Below are positions 48,714 through 62,090 of a DNA stretch of 64,000 nt, in pieces. A model generated the notes under the pieces. The model was not told the DNA's origin. It saw only the letters and a program-made list of their open reading frames with translations, and made no database searches. A program made the translations under genes and the position numbers. Within the stretch, counting starts at the first letter, position 1. The number at the start of each line of letters is the position of its first letter. The stretch comes from Tridacna crocea (lineage: Eukaryota > Mollusca > Bivalvia > Cardiida > Cardiidae), in the NCBI GenBank assembly GCA_943736015.1, contig OX031071.1, positions 8,652,119 to 8,716,118 of the forward strand, written 5' to 3'.

Positions 48714-50200
48714 GTGAACAAAAAACGGCATAAAAGTGGATTTAAAGTCTTCTTTCAAGGCTGCTGTGCAGTCCTTGGCAAACTGCCAGGCATGCACCAT
48801 CCACACATGCCAGATTTCACTGACAAAGGGCCAAAATTTAAGAGAACGGGGTGGCAGAAGACCTTGTTTTGGTCTTTTCAAGCCCCCTGCAAGAGTTAAT
48901 TCCCTTAAAGCAAACCCTTGATGCCCCCTTTACCCTTTAATTGGATTTTCTGACTTGGGCCACATTAAATTCTGCACAATGAATAAGCCAAAATGACCAA
49001 TGTACAGTGGGGGGAAAAAACCCCAAAACAAGCCCAGAAATTAATGTGACAAGTGGCTAAAAAAAGGCCTGAAAACTCTTTCAGTAGAAATTGCTTCCTA
49101 TTGCATGAATCAAACAAAGAGAATTGAAGTGTAATTTTTCTAATCTCTTCAAACCGCAACAAGAATCCCAGTTACGTTGGCTACCGTTTCATACGTTGCC
49201 AGTTACGCACATGCGAAAACACCAGAAAATAATGTGAGAAGTGGCTCTTTCAGTAGCAACTGCTTTCTCTTGGATAAGTCGAACAAAGAGAACTTAATTT
49301 CTAACATTTTTTTTTTTCTCCAATCTCTTTATACCGTGACAACAAACGCATTTACGTTGTCTGCCGTCTTGTAGGTGCCATTCACGTATCCGCGAAAACA
49401 TGAAAAATCGACGTACGGAACATTCCATAGCAGACGACACCTGTTGCTTCGGTCAATTATAGGGATTTTTCTTTTTCGTTTTCTCTCACTAGGGCTATTG
49501 ACTCGGTTACGATGACTATCTCACCCATACGTGATGGTTACGTGCTGCGCATAAAATCGTAAAATCAACTAAGACACTTTTGGAGGCAACTGAAACCTGT
49601 TGCGCAAATCGAAGAAAGGTAAATTGAATGTTTCCCTGTTTTCTTACCAGGGTCAATTTTGGTGACCTTTCGAGTCAAAAGTCAATGTTATGTTTAACCG
49701 CTGCGCAAAAACATAAATTTCAGAAGCAACGGGTTGCTGTTGCAGAAACTTTTTCAAAAAAAAAAAAAAAAAAAAAATCTTGTTCTTGTTTGAAGGATTT
49801 AAAGATAGACCATGAGGATAGAATAAGATGTAAGAATAAGTGATAATCAATTTTTTCTTTGATAGGGTAGAAAACATTGTGGGAAAAGGAGAAAATGCTG
49901 GTAACCTGCATTGTCTCCTTTTCTCAGATTGTTTTTAAAAGCTTTCTCTTTCAGGGTGTTAAAAGGCGTCATTGTGTGGTACTGGGTTAATAAGGATAAA
50001 CAAACACACACCCCTCCCAATCAGCCAATCAAATCTCATCCCTCTGTGAAATGATCCAATCACAGAAGCTTTTAGGAAATCACCATGGTTACCAGCCAGC
50101 CAATCAGAGAGGCTTTTAAAATTCGAATTGGGCCCAGTCAGCCAATCAGAGAGCTTCAAAATTAATTCAAAATGGCGCCCTAATATATCGCTAGAAAACA
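48714..50200 (+). repeat. Satellite unit 33, 1487 bp, palindrome broken
   Basis: T tract 11; the A tract is 19 plus a G-to-A change at 49758 that merges it with the upstream AA into a run of 22. A C-to-G at 49731 breaks the 14-bp palindrome seen in the other units. The two private changes are 27 bp apart. Confidence 0.96.
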
Positions 50201-51689
50201 GTGAACAAAAAACGGCATAAAAGTGGATTTAAAGTCTTCTTTCAAGGCTGCTGTGCAGTCCTTGGCAAACTGCCAGGCATGCACCATCCACACATGCCAG
50301 ATTTCACTGACAAAGGGCCAAAATTTAAGAGAACGGGGTGGCAGAAGACCTTGTTTTGGTCTTTTCAAGCCCCCTGCAAGAGTTAATTCCCTTAAAGCAA
50401 ACCCTTGATGCCCCCTTTACCCTTTAATTGGATTTTCTGACTTGGGCCACATTAAATTCTGCACAATGAATAAGCCAAAATGACCAATGTACAGTGGGGG
50501 GAAAAAACCCCAAAACAAGCCCAGAAATTAATGTGACAAGTGGCTAAAAAAAGGCCTGAAAACTCTTTCAGTAGAAATTGCTTCCTATTGCATGAATCAA
50601 ACAAAGAGAATTGAAGTGTAATTTTTCTAATCTCTTCAAACCGCAACAAGAATCCCAGTTACGTTGGCTACCGTTTCATACGTTGCCAGTTACGCACATG
50701 CGAAAACACCAGAAAATAATGTGAGAAGTGGCTCTTTCAGTAGCAACTGCTTTCTCTTGGATAAGTCGAACAAAGAGAACTTAATTTCTAACATTTTTTT
50801 TTTTCTCCAATCTCTTTATACCGTGACAACAAACGCATTTACGTTGTCTGCCGTCTTGTAGGTGCCATTCACGTATCCGCGAAAACATGAAAAATCGACG
50901 TACGGAACATTCCATAGCAGACGACACCTGTTGCTTCGGTCAATTATAGGGATTTTTCTTTTTCGTTTTCTCTCACTAGGGCTATTGACTCGGTTACGAT
51001 GACTATCTCACCCATACGTGATGGTTACGTGCTGCGCATAAAATCGTAAAATCAACTAAGACACTTTTGGAGGCAACTGAAACCTGTTGCGCAAATCGAA
51101 GAAAGGTAAATTGAATGTTTCCCTGTTTTCTTACCAGGGTCAATTTTGGTGACCTTTCGAGTCAAAAGTCAATGTTATGTTTAACCGCTGCGCAAAAACA
51201 TAAATTTCAGAAGCAACCGGTTGCTGTTGCAGAAACTTTTTCAAGAAAAAAAAAAAAAAAAAAATCTTGTTCTTGTTTGAAGGATTTAAAGATAGACCAT
51301 GAGGATAGAATAAGATGTAAGAATAAGTGATAATCAATTTTTTCTTTGATAGGGTAGAAAACATTGTGGGAAAAGGAGAAAATGCTGGTAACCTGCATTG
51401 TCTCCTTTTCTCAGAAGTTGTTTTAAAAGCTTTCTCTTTCAGGGTGTTAAAAGGCGTCATTGTGTGGTACTGGGTTAATAAGGATAAACAAAACACACAC
51501 CCCTCCCAATCAGCCAATCAAATCTCATCCCTCTGTGAAATGATCCAATCACAGAAGCTTTTAGGAAATCACCATGGTTACCAGCCAGCCAATCAGAGAG
51601 GCTTTTAAAATTCGAATTGGGCCCAGTCAGCCAATCAGAGAGCTTCAAAATTAATTCAAAATGGCGCCCTAATATATCGCTAGAAAACA
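50201..51689 (+). repeat. Satellite unit 34, 1489 bp, right end indel-bearing
   Basis: T tract 11 and A tract 19 predict 1487 bp. A rearranged few bases near 51415 (net +1) and an extra A near 51490 give the observed 1489. These begin the indel-rich patch. They join frames and so produce spuriously long open frames here. Confidence 0.96.
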
Positions 51690-53176
51690 GTGAACAAAAA
51701 ACGGCATAAAAAGTGGATTTAAAGTCTTCTTTCAAGGCTGCTGTGCAGTCCTTGGCAAACTGCCAGGCATGCACCATCCACACATGCCAGATTTCACTGA
51801 CAAAGGGCCAAAATTTAAGAGAACGGGGTGGCAGAAGACCTTGTTTTGGTCTTTTCAAGCCCCCTGCAAGAGTTAATTCCCTTAAAGCAAACCCTTGATG
51901 CCCCCTTTACCCTTTAATTGGATTTTCTGACTTGGGCCACATTAAATTCTGCACAATGAATAAGCCAAAATGACCAATGTACAGTGGGGGGAAAAAACCC
52001 CAAACAAGCCCAGAAATTAATGTGACAAGTGGCTAAAAAAAGGCCTGAAAACTCTTTCAGTAGAAATTGCTTCCTATTGCATGAATCAAACAAGAGAATT
52101 GAAGTGTAATTTTTCTAATCTCTTCAAACCGCAACAAGAATCCCAGTTACGTTGGCTACCGTTTCATACGTTGCCAGTTACGCACATGCGAAAACACCAG
52201 AAAATAATGTGAGAAGTGGCTCTTTCAGTAGCAACTGCTTTCTCTTGGATAAGTCGAACAAAGAGAACTTAATTTCTAACATTTTTTTTTTTCTCCAATC
52301 TCTTTATACCGTGACAACAACGCATTTTACGGTTGTCTGCCGTCTTGTAGGTGCCATTCACGTATCCGCGAAAACATGAAAAATCGACGTACGGAACATT
52401 CCATAGCAGACGACACCTGTTGCTTCGGTCAATTATAGGGATTTTTCTTTTTCGTTTTCTCTCACTAGGGCTATTGACTCGGTTACGATGACTATCTCAC
52501 CCATACGTGATGGTTACGTGCTGCGCATAAAATCGTAAATCAACTAAGACACTTTTGGAGGCAACTGAAACCTGTTGCGCAAATCGAAGAAAGGTAAATT
52601 GAATGTTTCCCTGTTTTCTTACCAGGGTCAATTTTGGTGACCTTTCGAGTCAAAAGTCAATGTTATGTTTAACCGCTGCGCAAAAACATAAATTTCAGAA
52701 GCAACCGGTTGCTGTTGCAGAAACTTTTTCAAGAAAAAAAAAAAAAAAAAAATCTTGTCTTGTTTGAAGGATTTAAAGGATAGACCATGAGGATAGAATA
52801 AGATGTAAGAATAAGTGATAATCAATTTTTTCTTTGATAGGGTAGAAAACATTGTGGGAAAAGGAGAAAATGCTGGTAACCTGCATTGTCTCCTTTTTCT
52901 CAGATTGTTTTTAAAAGCTTCTCTTTCAGGGTGTTAAAAGGCGTCATTGTGTGGTACTGGGTTAATAAGAGGATAAACAAACACACACCCCTCCCAATCA
53001 GCCAATCAAATCTCATCCCTCTGTGAAATGATCCAATCACAGAAGCTTTTAGAAATCACCAATGGTTACCAGCCAGCCAATCAGAGAGGCTTTTAAAATT
53101 CGAATTGGGCCCAGTCAGCCAATCAGAGAGCTTCAAAATTAATTCAAAATGGCGCCCTATATATCGCTAGAAAACA
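51690..53176 (+). repeat. Satellite unit 35, 1487 bp, indel-rich
   Basis: T tract 11 and A tract 19. About 14 small insertions or deletions are scattered along the unit and sum to zero, for example an extra A near 51711, a missing A near 52004, an inserted two bases near 52968 and a missing A near 53159. I saw no clear substitution. Confidence 0.96.
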
Positions 53177-54660
53177 GTGAACAAAAAACGGCATAAAAGT
53201 GGATTTAAAGTCTTCTTTCAAGGCTGCTGTGCAGTCCTTGGCAAACTGCCAGGCATGCACCATCCACACATGCCAGATTTCACTGACAAAGGGCCAAAAT
53301 TTAAGAGAACGGGGTGGCAGAAGACCTTGTTTTGGTCTTTTCAAGCCCCCTGCAAGAGTTAATTCCCTTAAAGCAAACCCTTGATGCCCCCTTTACCCTT
53401 TAATTGGATTTTCTGACTTGGGCCACATTAAATTCTGCACAATGAATAAGCCAAAATGACCAATGTACAGTGGGGGGAAAAAACCCCAAAACAAGCCCAG
53501 AAATTAATGTGACAAGTGGCTAAAAAAAGGCCTGAAAACTCTTTCAGTAGAAATTGCTTCCTATTGCATGAATCAAACAAAGAGAATTGAAGTGTAATTT
53601 TCTAATCTCTTCAAACCGCAACAAGAATCCCAGTTACGTTGGCTACCGTTTCATACGTTGCCAGTTACGCACATGCGAAAACACCAGAAAATAATGTGAG
53701 AAGTGGCCTCTTTCAGTAGCACTGCTTTCTCTTGGATAAGTCGAACAAAGAGAACTTAATTTCTAACATTTTTTTTTTTCTCCAATCTCTTTTATACCGT
53801 GACAACAAACGCATTTACGTTGTCTGCCGTCTTGTAGGTGCCATTCACGTATCCGCGAAAACATGAAAAATCGACGTACGGAACATTCCATAGCAGACGA
53901 CACCTGTTGCTTCGGTCAATTATAGGGATTTTTCTTTTTCGTTTTCTCTCACTAGGGCTATTGACTCGGTTACGATGACTATCTCACCCATACGTGATGG
54001 TTACGTGCTGCGCATAAAATCGTAAAATCAACTAAGACACTTTGGAGGCAACTGAAACCTGTTGCGCAAATCGAAGAAAGGTAAATTGAATGTTTCCCTG
54101 TTTTCTTACCAGGGTCAATTTGGTGACCTTTCGAGTCAAAAGTCAATGTTATGTTTAACCGCTGCGCAAAAACATAAATTTCAGAAGCAACCGGTTGCTG
54201 TTGCAGAAACTTTTTCAAGAAAAAAAAAAAAAAAAAATCTTGTTCTTGTTTGAAGGATTTAAGATAGACCATGAGGATAGAATAAGATGTAAGAATAAGT
54301 GATAATCAATTTTTTCTTTGATAGGGTAGAAAACATTGTGGGAAAAGGAGAAAATGCTGGTAACCTGCATTGTCTCCTTTTCTCAGATTGTTTTTAAAAG
54401 CTTTCTCTTTTCAGGGTGTTAAAAGCGTCATTGTGTGGTACTGGGTTAATAAGGATAAACAAACACACACCCCTCCCAATCAGCCAATCAAATCTCATCC
54501 CTCTGTGAAATGATCCAATCACAGAAGCTTTTAGGAAATCACCATGAGTTACCAGCCAGCCAATCAGAGAGGCTTTTAAAATTCGAATTGGGCCCAGTCA
54601 GCCAATCAGAGAGCTTCAAAATTAATTCAAAATGGCGCCCTAATATATCGCTAGAAAACA
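53177..54660 (+). repeat. Satellite unit 36, 1484 bp, indel-rich
   Basis: T tract 11 and A tract 18 predict 1486 bp. About ten single-base indels with net -2 explain the observed length. Most fall in short homopolymers, such as T-run losses near 53599, 54043 and 54121. Confidence 0.96.
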
Positions 54661-56146
54661 GTGAACAAAAAACGGCATAAAAGTGGATTTAAAGTCTTCT
54701 TTCAAGGCTGCTGTGCAGTCCTTGGCAAACTGCCAGGCATGCACCATCCACACCATGCCAGATTTCACTGACAAAGGGCCAAAATTTAAGAGAACGGGGT
54801 GGCAGAAGACCTTGTTTTGGTCTTTTCAAGCCCCCTGCAAGAGTTAATTCCCTTAAAGCAAACCCTTGATGCCCCCTTTACCCTTTAATTGGATTTCTGA
54901 CTTGGGCCACATTAAATTCTGCACAATGAATAAGCCAAAATGACCAATGTACAGTGGGGGGAAAAAACCCCAAAACAAGCCCAGAAATTAATGTGACAAG
55001 TGGCTAAAAAAAGGCCTGAAAACTCTTTCAGTAGAAATTGCTTCCTATTGCATGAATCAAACAAAGAGAATTGAAGTGTAATTTTTCTAATCTCTTCAAC
55101 CGCAACAAGAATCCCAGTTACGTTGGCTACCGTTTCATACGTTGCCAGTTACGCACATGCGAAAACACCAGAAAATAATGTGAGAAGTGGCTCTTTCAGT
55201 AGCAACTGCTTTCTCTTGGATAAGTCGAACAAAGAGAACTTAATTTCTAACATTTTTTTTTTTTCTCCAATCTCTTTATACCGTGACAACAAACGCATTT
55301 ACGTTGTCTGCCGTCTTGTAGGTGCCATTCACGTATCCGCGAAAACATGAAAAATCGACGTACGGAACATTCCATAGCAGACGACACCTGTTGCTTCGGT
55401 CAATTATAGGGATTTTTCTTTTTCGTTTTCTCTCACTAGGGCTATTGACTCGGTTACGATGACTATCTCACCCATACGTGATGGTTACGTGCTGCGCATA
55501 AAATCGTAAAATCAACTAAGACACTTTTGGAGGCAACTGAAACCTGTTGCGCAAATCGAAGAAAGGTAAATTGAATGTTTCCCTGTTTTCTTACCAGGGT
55601 CAATTTTGGTGACCTTTCGAGTCAAAAGTCAATGTTATGTTTAACCGCTGCGCAAAAACATAAATTTCAGAAGCAACCGGTTGCTGTTGCAGAAACTTTT
55701 TCAAGAAAAAAAAAAAAAAAAAATCTTGTTCTTGTTTGAAGGATTTAAAGATAGACCATGAGGATAGAATAAGATGTAAGAATAAGTGATAATCAATTTT
55801 TTCTTTGATAGGGTAGAAAACATTGTGGGAAAAGGAGAAAATGCTGGTAACCTGCATTGTCTCCTTTTCTCAGATTGTTTTTAAAAGCTTTCTCTTTCAG
55901 GGTGTTAAAAGGCGTCATTGTGTGGTACTGGGTTAATAAGGATAAACAAACACACACCCCTCCCAATCAGCCAATCAAATCTCATCCCTCTGTGAAATGA
56001 TCCAATCACAGAAGCTTTTAGGAAATCACCATGGTTACCAGCCAGCCAATCAGAGAGGCTTTTAAAATTCGAATTGGGCCCAGTCAGCCAATCAGAGAGC
56101 TTCAAAATTAATTCAAAATGGCGCCCTAATATATCGCTAGAAAACA
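54661..56146 (+). repeat. Satellite unit 37, 1486 bp, last unit with patch indels
   Basis: A tract 18. Single-base indels near 54753, 54894 and 55100, and a T tract of 12 at 55253-55264 (the only T12). Right of that the unit is clean again. Confidence 0.96.
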
Positions 56147-57631
56147 GTGAACAAAAAACGGCATAAAAGTGGATTTAAAGTCTTCTTTCAAGGCTGCTGT
56201 GCAGTCCTTGGCAAACTGCCAGGCATGCACCATCCACACATGCCAGATTTCACTGACAAAGGGCCAAAATTTAAGAGAACGGGGTGGCAGAAGACCTTGT
56301 TTTGGTCTTTTCAAGCCCCCTGCAAGAGTTAATTCCCTTAAAGCAAACCCTTGATGCCCCCTTTACCCTTTAATTGGATTTTCTGACTTGGGCCACATTA
56401 AATTCTGCACAATGAATAAGCCAAAATGACCAATGTACAGTGGGGGGAAAAAACCCCAAAACAAGCCCAGAAATTAATGTGACAAGTGGCTAAAAAAAGG
56501 CCTGAAAACTCTTTCAGTAGAAATTGCTTCCTATTGCATGAATCAAACAAAGAGAATTGAAGTGTAATTTTTCTAATCTCTTCAAACCGCAACAAGAATC
56601 CCAGTTACGTTGGCTACCGTTTCATACGTTGCCAGTTACGCACATGCGAAAACACCAGAAAATAATGTGAGAAGTGGCTCTTTCAGTAGCAACTGCTTTC
56701 TCTTGGATAAGTCGAACAAAGAGAACTTAATTTCTAACATTTTTTTTTTCTCCAATCTCTTTATACCGTGACAACAAACGCATTTACGTTGTCTGCCGTC
56801 TTGTAGGTGCCATTCACGTATCCGCGAAAACATGAAAAATCGACGTACGGAACATTCCATAGCAGACGACACCTGTTGCTTCGGTCAATTATAGGGATTT
56901 TTCTTTTTCGTTTTCTCTCACTAGGGCTATTGACTCGGTTACGATGACTATCTCACCCATACGTGATGGTTACGTGCTGCGCATAAAATCGTAAAATCAA
57001 CTAAGACACTTTTGGAGGCAACTGAAACCTGTTGCGCAAATCGAAGAAAGGTAAATTGAATGTTTCCCTGTTTTCTTACCAGGGTCAATTTTGGTGACCT
57101 TTCGAGTCAAAAGTCAATGTTATGTTTAACCGCTGCGCAAAAACATAAATTTCAGAAGCAACCGGTTGCTGTTGCAGAAACTTTTTCAAGAAAAAAAAAA
57201 AAAAAAAATCTTGTTCTTGTTTGAAGGATTTAAAGATAGACCATGAGGATAGAATAAGATGTAAGAATAAGTGATAATCAATTTTTTCTTTGATAGGGTA
57301 GAAAACATTGTGGGAAAAGGAGAAAATGCTGGTAACCTGCATTGTCTCCTTTTCTCAGATTGTTTTTAAAAGCTTTCTCTTTCAGGGTGTTAAAAGGCGT
57401 CATTGTGTGGTACTGGGTTAATAAGGATAAACAAACACACACCCCTCCCAATCAGCCAATCAAATCTCATCCCTCTGTGAAATGATCCAATCACAGAAGC
57501 TTTTAGGAAATCACCATGGTTACCAGCCAGCCAATCAGAGAGGCTTTTAAAATTCGAATTGGGCCCAGTCAGCCAATCAGAGAGCTTCAAAATTAATTCA
57601 AAATGGCGCCCTAATATATCGCTAGAAAACA
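56147..57631 (+). repeat. Satellite unit 38, 1485 bp
   Basis: T tract 10 and A tract 18. The first fully clean unit right of the indel patch. Confidence 0.97.
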
Positions 57632-59116
57632 GTGAACAAAAAACGGCATAAAAGTGGATTTAAAGTCTTCTTTCAAGGCTGCTGTGCAGTCCTTGGCAAA
57701 CTGCCAGGCATGCACCATCCACACATGCCAGATTTCACTGACAAAGGGCCAAAATTTAAGAGAACGGGGTGGCAGAAGACCTTGTTTTGGTCTTTTCAAG
57801 CCCCCTGCAAGAGTTAATTCCCTTAAAGCAAACCCTTGATGCCCCCTTTACCCTTTAATTGGATTTTCTGACTTGGGCCACATTAAATTCTGCACAATGA
57901 ATAAGCCAAAATGACCAATGTACAGTGGGGGGAAAAAACCCCAAAACAAGCCCAGAAATTAATGTGACAAGTGGCTAAAAAAAGGCCTGAAAACTCTTTC
58001 AGTAGAAATTGCTTCCTATTGCATGAATCAAACAAAGAGAATTGAAGTGTAATTTTTCTAATCTCTTCAAACCGCAACAAGAATCCCAGTTACGTTGGCT
58101 ACCGTTTCATACGTTGCCAGTTACGCACATGCGAAAACACCAGAAAATAATGTGAGAAGTGGCTCTTTCAGTAGCAACTGCTTTCTCTTGGATAAGTCGA
58201 ACAAAGAGAACTTAATTTCTAACATTTTTTTTTTTCTCCAATCTCTTTATACCGTGACAACAAACGCATTTACGTTGTCTGCCGTCTTGTAGGTGCCATT
58301 CACGTATCCGCGAAAACATGAAAAATCGACGTACGGAACATTCCATAGCAGACGACACCTGTTGCTTCGGTCAATTATAGGGATTTTTCTTTTTCGTTTT
58401 CTCTCACTAGGGCTATTGACTCGGTTACGATGACTATCTCACCCATACGTGATGGTTACGTGCTGCGCATAAAATCGTAAAATCAACTAAGACACTTTTG
58501 GAGGCAACTGAAACCTGTTGCGCAAATCGAAGAAAGGTAAATTGAATGTTTCCCTGTTTTCTTACCAGGGTCAATTTTGGTGACCTTTCGAGTCAAAAGT
58601 CAATGTTATGTTTAACCGCTGCGCAAAAACATAAATTTCAGAAGCAACCGGTTGCTGTTGCAGAAACTTTTTCAAGAAAAAAAAAAAAAAAAATCTTGTT
58701 CTTGTTTGAAGGATTTAAAGATAGACCATGAGGATAGAATAAGATGTAAGAATAAGTGATAATCAATTTTTTCTTTGATAGGGTAGAAAACATTGTGGGA
58801 AAAGGAGAAAATGCTGGTAACCTGCATTGTCTCCTTTTCTCAGATTGTTTTTAAAAGCTTTCTCTTTCAGGGTGTTAAAAGGCGTCATTGTGTGGTACTG
58901 GGTTAATAAGGATAAACAAACACACACCCCTCCCAATCAGCCAATCAAATCTCATCCCTCTGTGAAATGATCCAATCACAGAAGCTTTTAGGAAATCACC
59001 ATGGTTACCAGCCAGCCAATCAGAGAGGCTTTTAAAATTCGAATTGGGCCCAGTCAGCCAATCAGAGAGCTTCAAAATTAATTCAAAATGGCGCCCTAAT
59101 ATATCGCTAGAAAACA
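57632..59116 (+). repeat. Satellite unit 39, 1485 bp
   Basis: T tract 11 and A tract 17. No private substitution noticed. Confidence 0.97.
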
Positions 59117-60603
59117 GTGAACAAAAAACGGCATAAAAGTGGATTTAAAGTCTTCTTTCAAGGCTGCTGTGCAGTCCTTGGCAAACTGCCAGGCATGCAC
59201 CATCCACACATGCCAGATTTCACTGACAAAGGGCCAAAATTTAAGAGAACGGGGTGGCAGAAGACCTTGTTTTGGTCTTTTCAAGCCCCCTGCAAGAGTT
59301 AATTCCCTTAAAGCAAACCCTTGATGCCCCCTTTACCCTTTAATTGGATTTTCTGACTTGGGCCACATTAAATTCTGCACAATGAATAAGCCAAAATGAC
59401 CAATGTACAGTGGGGGGAAAAAACCCCAAAACAAGCCCAGAAATTAATGTGACAAGTGGCTAAAAAAAGGCCTGAAAACTCTTTCAGTAGAAATTGCTTC
59501 CTATTGCATGAATCAAACAAAGAGAATTGAAGTGTAATTTTTCTAATCTCTTCAAACCGCAACAAGAATCCCAGTTACGTTGGCTACCGTTTCATACGTT
59601 GCCAGTTACGCACATGCGAAAACACCAGAAAATAATGTGAGAAGTGGCTCTTTCAGTAGCAACTGCTTTCTCTTGGATAAGTCGAACAAAGAGAACTTAA
59701 TTTCTAACATTTTTTTTTTTCTCCAATCTCTTTATACCGTGACAACAAACGCATTTACGTTGTCTGCCGTCTTGTAGGTGCCATTCACGTATCCGCGAAA
59801 ACATGAAAAATCGACGTACGGAACATTCCATAGCAGACGACACCTGTTGCTTCGGTCAATTATAGGGATTTTTCTTTTTCGTTTTCTCTCACTAGGGCTA
59901 TTGACTCGGTTACGATGACTATCTCACCCATACGTGATGGTTACGTGCTGCGCATAAAATCGTAAAATCAACTAAGACACTTTTGGAGGCAACTGAAACC
60001 TGTTGCGCAAATCGAAGAAAGGTAAATTGAATGTTTCCCTGTTTTCTTACCAGGGTCAATTTTGGTGACCTTTCGAGTCAAAAGTCAATGTTATGTTTAA
60101 CCGCTGCGCAAAAACATAAATTTCAGAAGCAACCGGTTGCTGTTGCAGAAACTTTTTCAAGAAAAAAAAAAAAAAAAAAATCTTGTTCTTGTTTGAAGGA
60201 TTTAAAGATAGACCATGAGGATAGAATAAGATGTAAGAATAAGTGATAATCAATTTTTTCTTTGATAGGGTAGAAAACATTGTGGGAAAAGGAGAAAATG
60301 CTGGTAACCTGCATTGTCTCCTTTTCTCAGATTGTTTTTAAAAGCTTTCTCTTTCAGGGTGTTAAAAGGCGTCATTGTGTGGTACTGGGTTAATAAGGAT
60401 AAACAAACACACACCCCTCCCAATCAGCCAATCAAATCTCATCCCTCTGTGAAATGATCCAATCACAGAAGCTTTTAGGAAATCACCATGGTTACCAGCC
60501 AGCCAATCAGAGAGGCTTTTAAAATTCGAATTGGGCCCAGTCAGCCAATCAGAGAGCTTCAAAATTAATTCAAAATGGCGCCCTAATATATCGCTAGAAA
60601 ACA
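59117..60603 (+). repeat. Satellite unit 40, 1487 bp
   Basis: T tract 11 and A tract 19. No private substitution noticed. Confidence 0.97.
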
Positions 60604-62090
60604 GTGAACAAAAAACGGCATAAAAGTGGATTTAAAGTCTTCTTTCAAGGCTGCTGTGCAGTCCTTGGCAAACTGCCAGGCATGCACCATCCACACATGC
60701 CAGATTTCACTGACAAAGGGCCAAAATTTAAGAGAACGGGGTGGCAGAAGACCTTGTTTTGGTCTTTTCAAGCCCCCTGCAAGAGTTAATTCCCTTAAAG
60801 CAAACCCTTGATGCCCCCTTTACCCTTTAATTGGATTTTCTGACTTGGGCCACATTAAATTCTGCACAATGAATAAGCCAAAATGACCAATGTACAGTGG
60901 GGGGAAAAAACCCCAAAACAAGCCCAGAAATTAATGTGACAAGTGGCTAAAAAAAGGCCTGAAAACTCTTTCAGTAGAAATTGCTTCCTATTGCATGAAT
61001 CAAACAAAGAGAATTGAAGTGTAATTTTTCTAATCTCTTCAAACCGCAACAAGAATCCCAGTTACGTTGGCTACCGTTTCATACGTTGCCAGTTACGCAC
61101 ATGCGAAAACACCAGAAAATAATGTGAGAAGTGGCTCTTTCAGTAGCAACTGCTTTCTCTTGGATAAGTCGAACAAAGAGAACTTAATTTCTAACATTTT
61201 TTTTTTTCTCCAATCTCTTTATACCGTGACAACAAACGCATTTACGTTGTCTGCCGTCTTGTAGGTGCCATTCACGTATCCGCGAAAACATGAAAAATCG
61301 ACGTACGGAACATTCCATAGCAGACGACACCTGTTGCTTCGGTCAATTATAGGGATTTTTCTTTTTCGTTTTCTCTCACTAGGGCTATTGACTCGGTTAC
61401 GATGACTATCTCACCCATACGTGATGGTTACGTGCTGCGCATAAAATCGTAAAATCAACTAAGACACTTTTGGAGGCAACTGAAACCTGTTGCGCAAATC
61501 GAAGAAAGGTAAATTGAATGTTTCCCTGTTTTCTTACCAGGGTCAATTTTGGTGACCTTTCGAGTCAAAAGTCAATGTTATGTTTAACCGCTGCGCAAAA
61601 ACATAAATTTCAGAAGCAACCGGTTGCTGTTGCAGAAACTTTTTCAAGAAAAAAAAAAAAAAAAAAATCTTGTTCTTGTTTGAAGGATTTAAAGATAGAC
61701 CATGAGGATAGAATAAGATGTAAGAATAAGTGATAATCAATTTTTTCTTTGATAGGGTAGAAAACATTGTGGGAAAAGGAGAAAATGCTGGTAACCTGCA
61801 TTGTCTCCTTTTCTCAGATTGTTTTTAAAAGCTTTCTCTTTCAGGGTGTTAAAAGGCGTCATTGTGTGGTACTGGGTTAATAAGGATAAACAAACACACA
61901 CCCCTCCCAATCAGCCAATCAAATCTCATCCCTCTGTGAAATGATCCAATCACAGAAGCTTTTAGGAAATCACCATGGTTACCAGCCAGCCAATCAGAGA
62001 GGCTTTTAAAATTCGAATTGGGCCCAGTCAGCCAATCAGAGAGCTTCAAAATTAATTCAAAATGGCGCCCTAATATATCGCTAGAAAACA
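60604..62090 (+). repeat. Satellite unit 41, 1487 bp
   Basis: T tract 11 and A tract 19. No private substitution noticed. Confidence 0.97.

Larger units (their letters stand above)
51415..55264. other. Indel-rich patch across units 34-37
   Basis: Roughly 30 insertions or deletions of one or two bases in 3.85 kb, against essentially none, apart from the two tracts, in the other roughly 60 kb. Many sit in short homopolymers and no clear substitutions accompany them. This profile fits residual long-read error in an unpolished stretch far better than evolutionary decay, which would add substitutions. Confidence 0.85.

Noticed and set aside
51140..51858. The longest frames in the window, 125 and 127 codons on the minus strand
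   Set aside because: They exist only because small indels at the edge of the error-like patch fuse short frames. Clean units do not have them.
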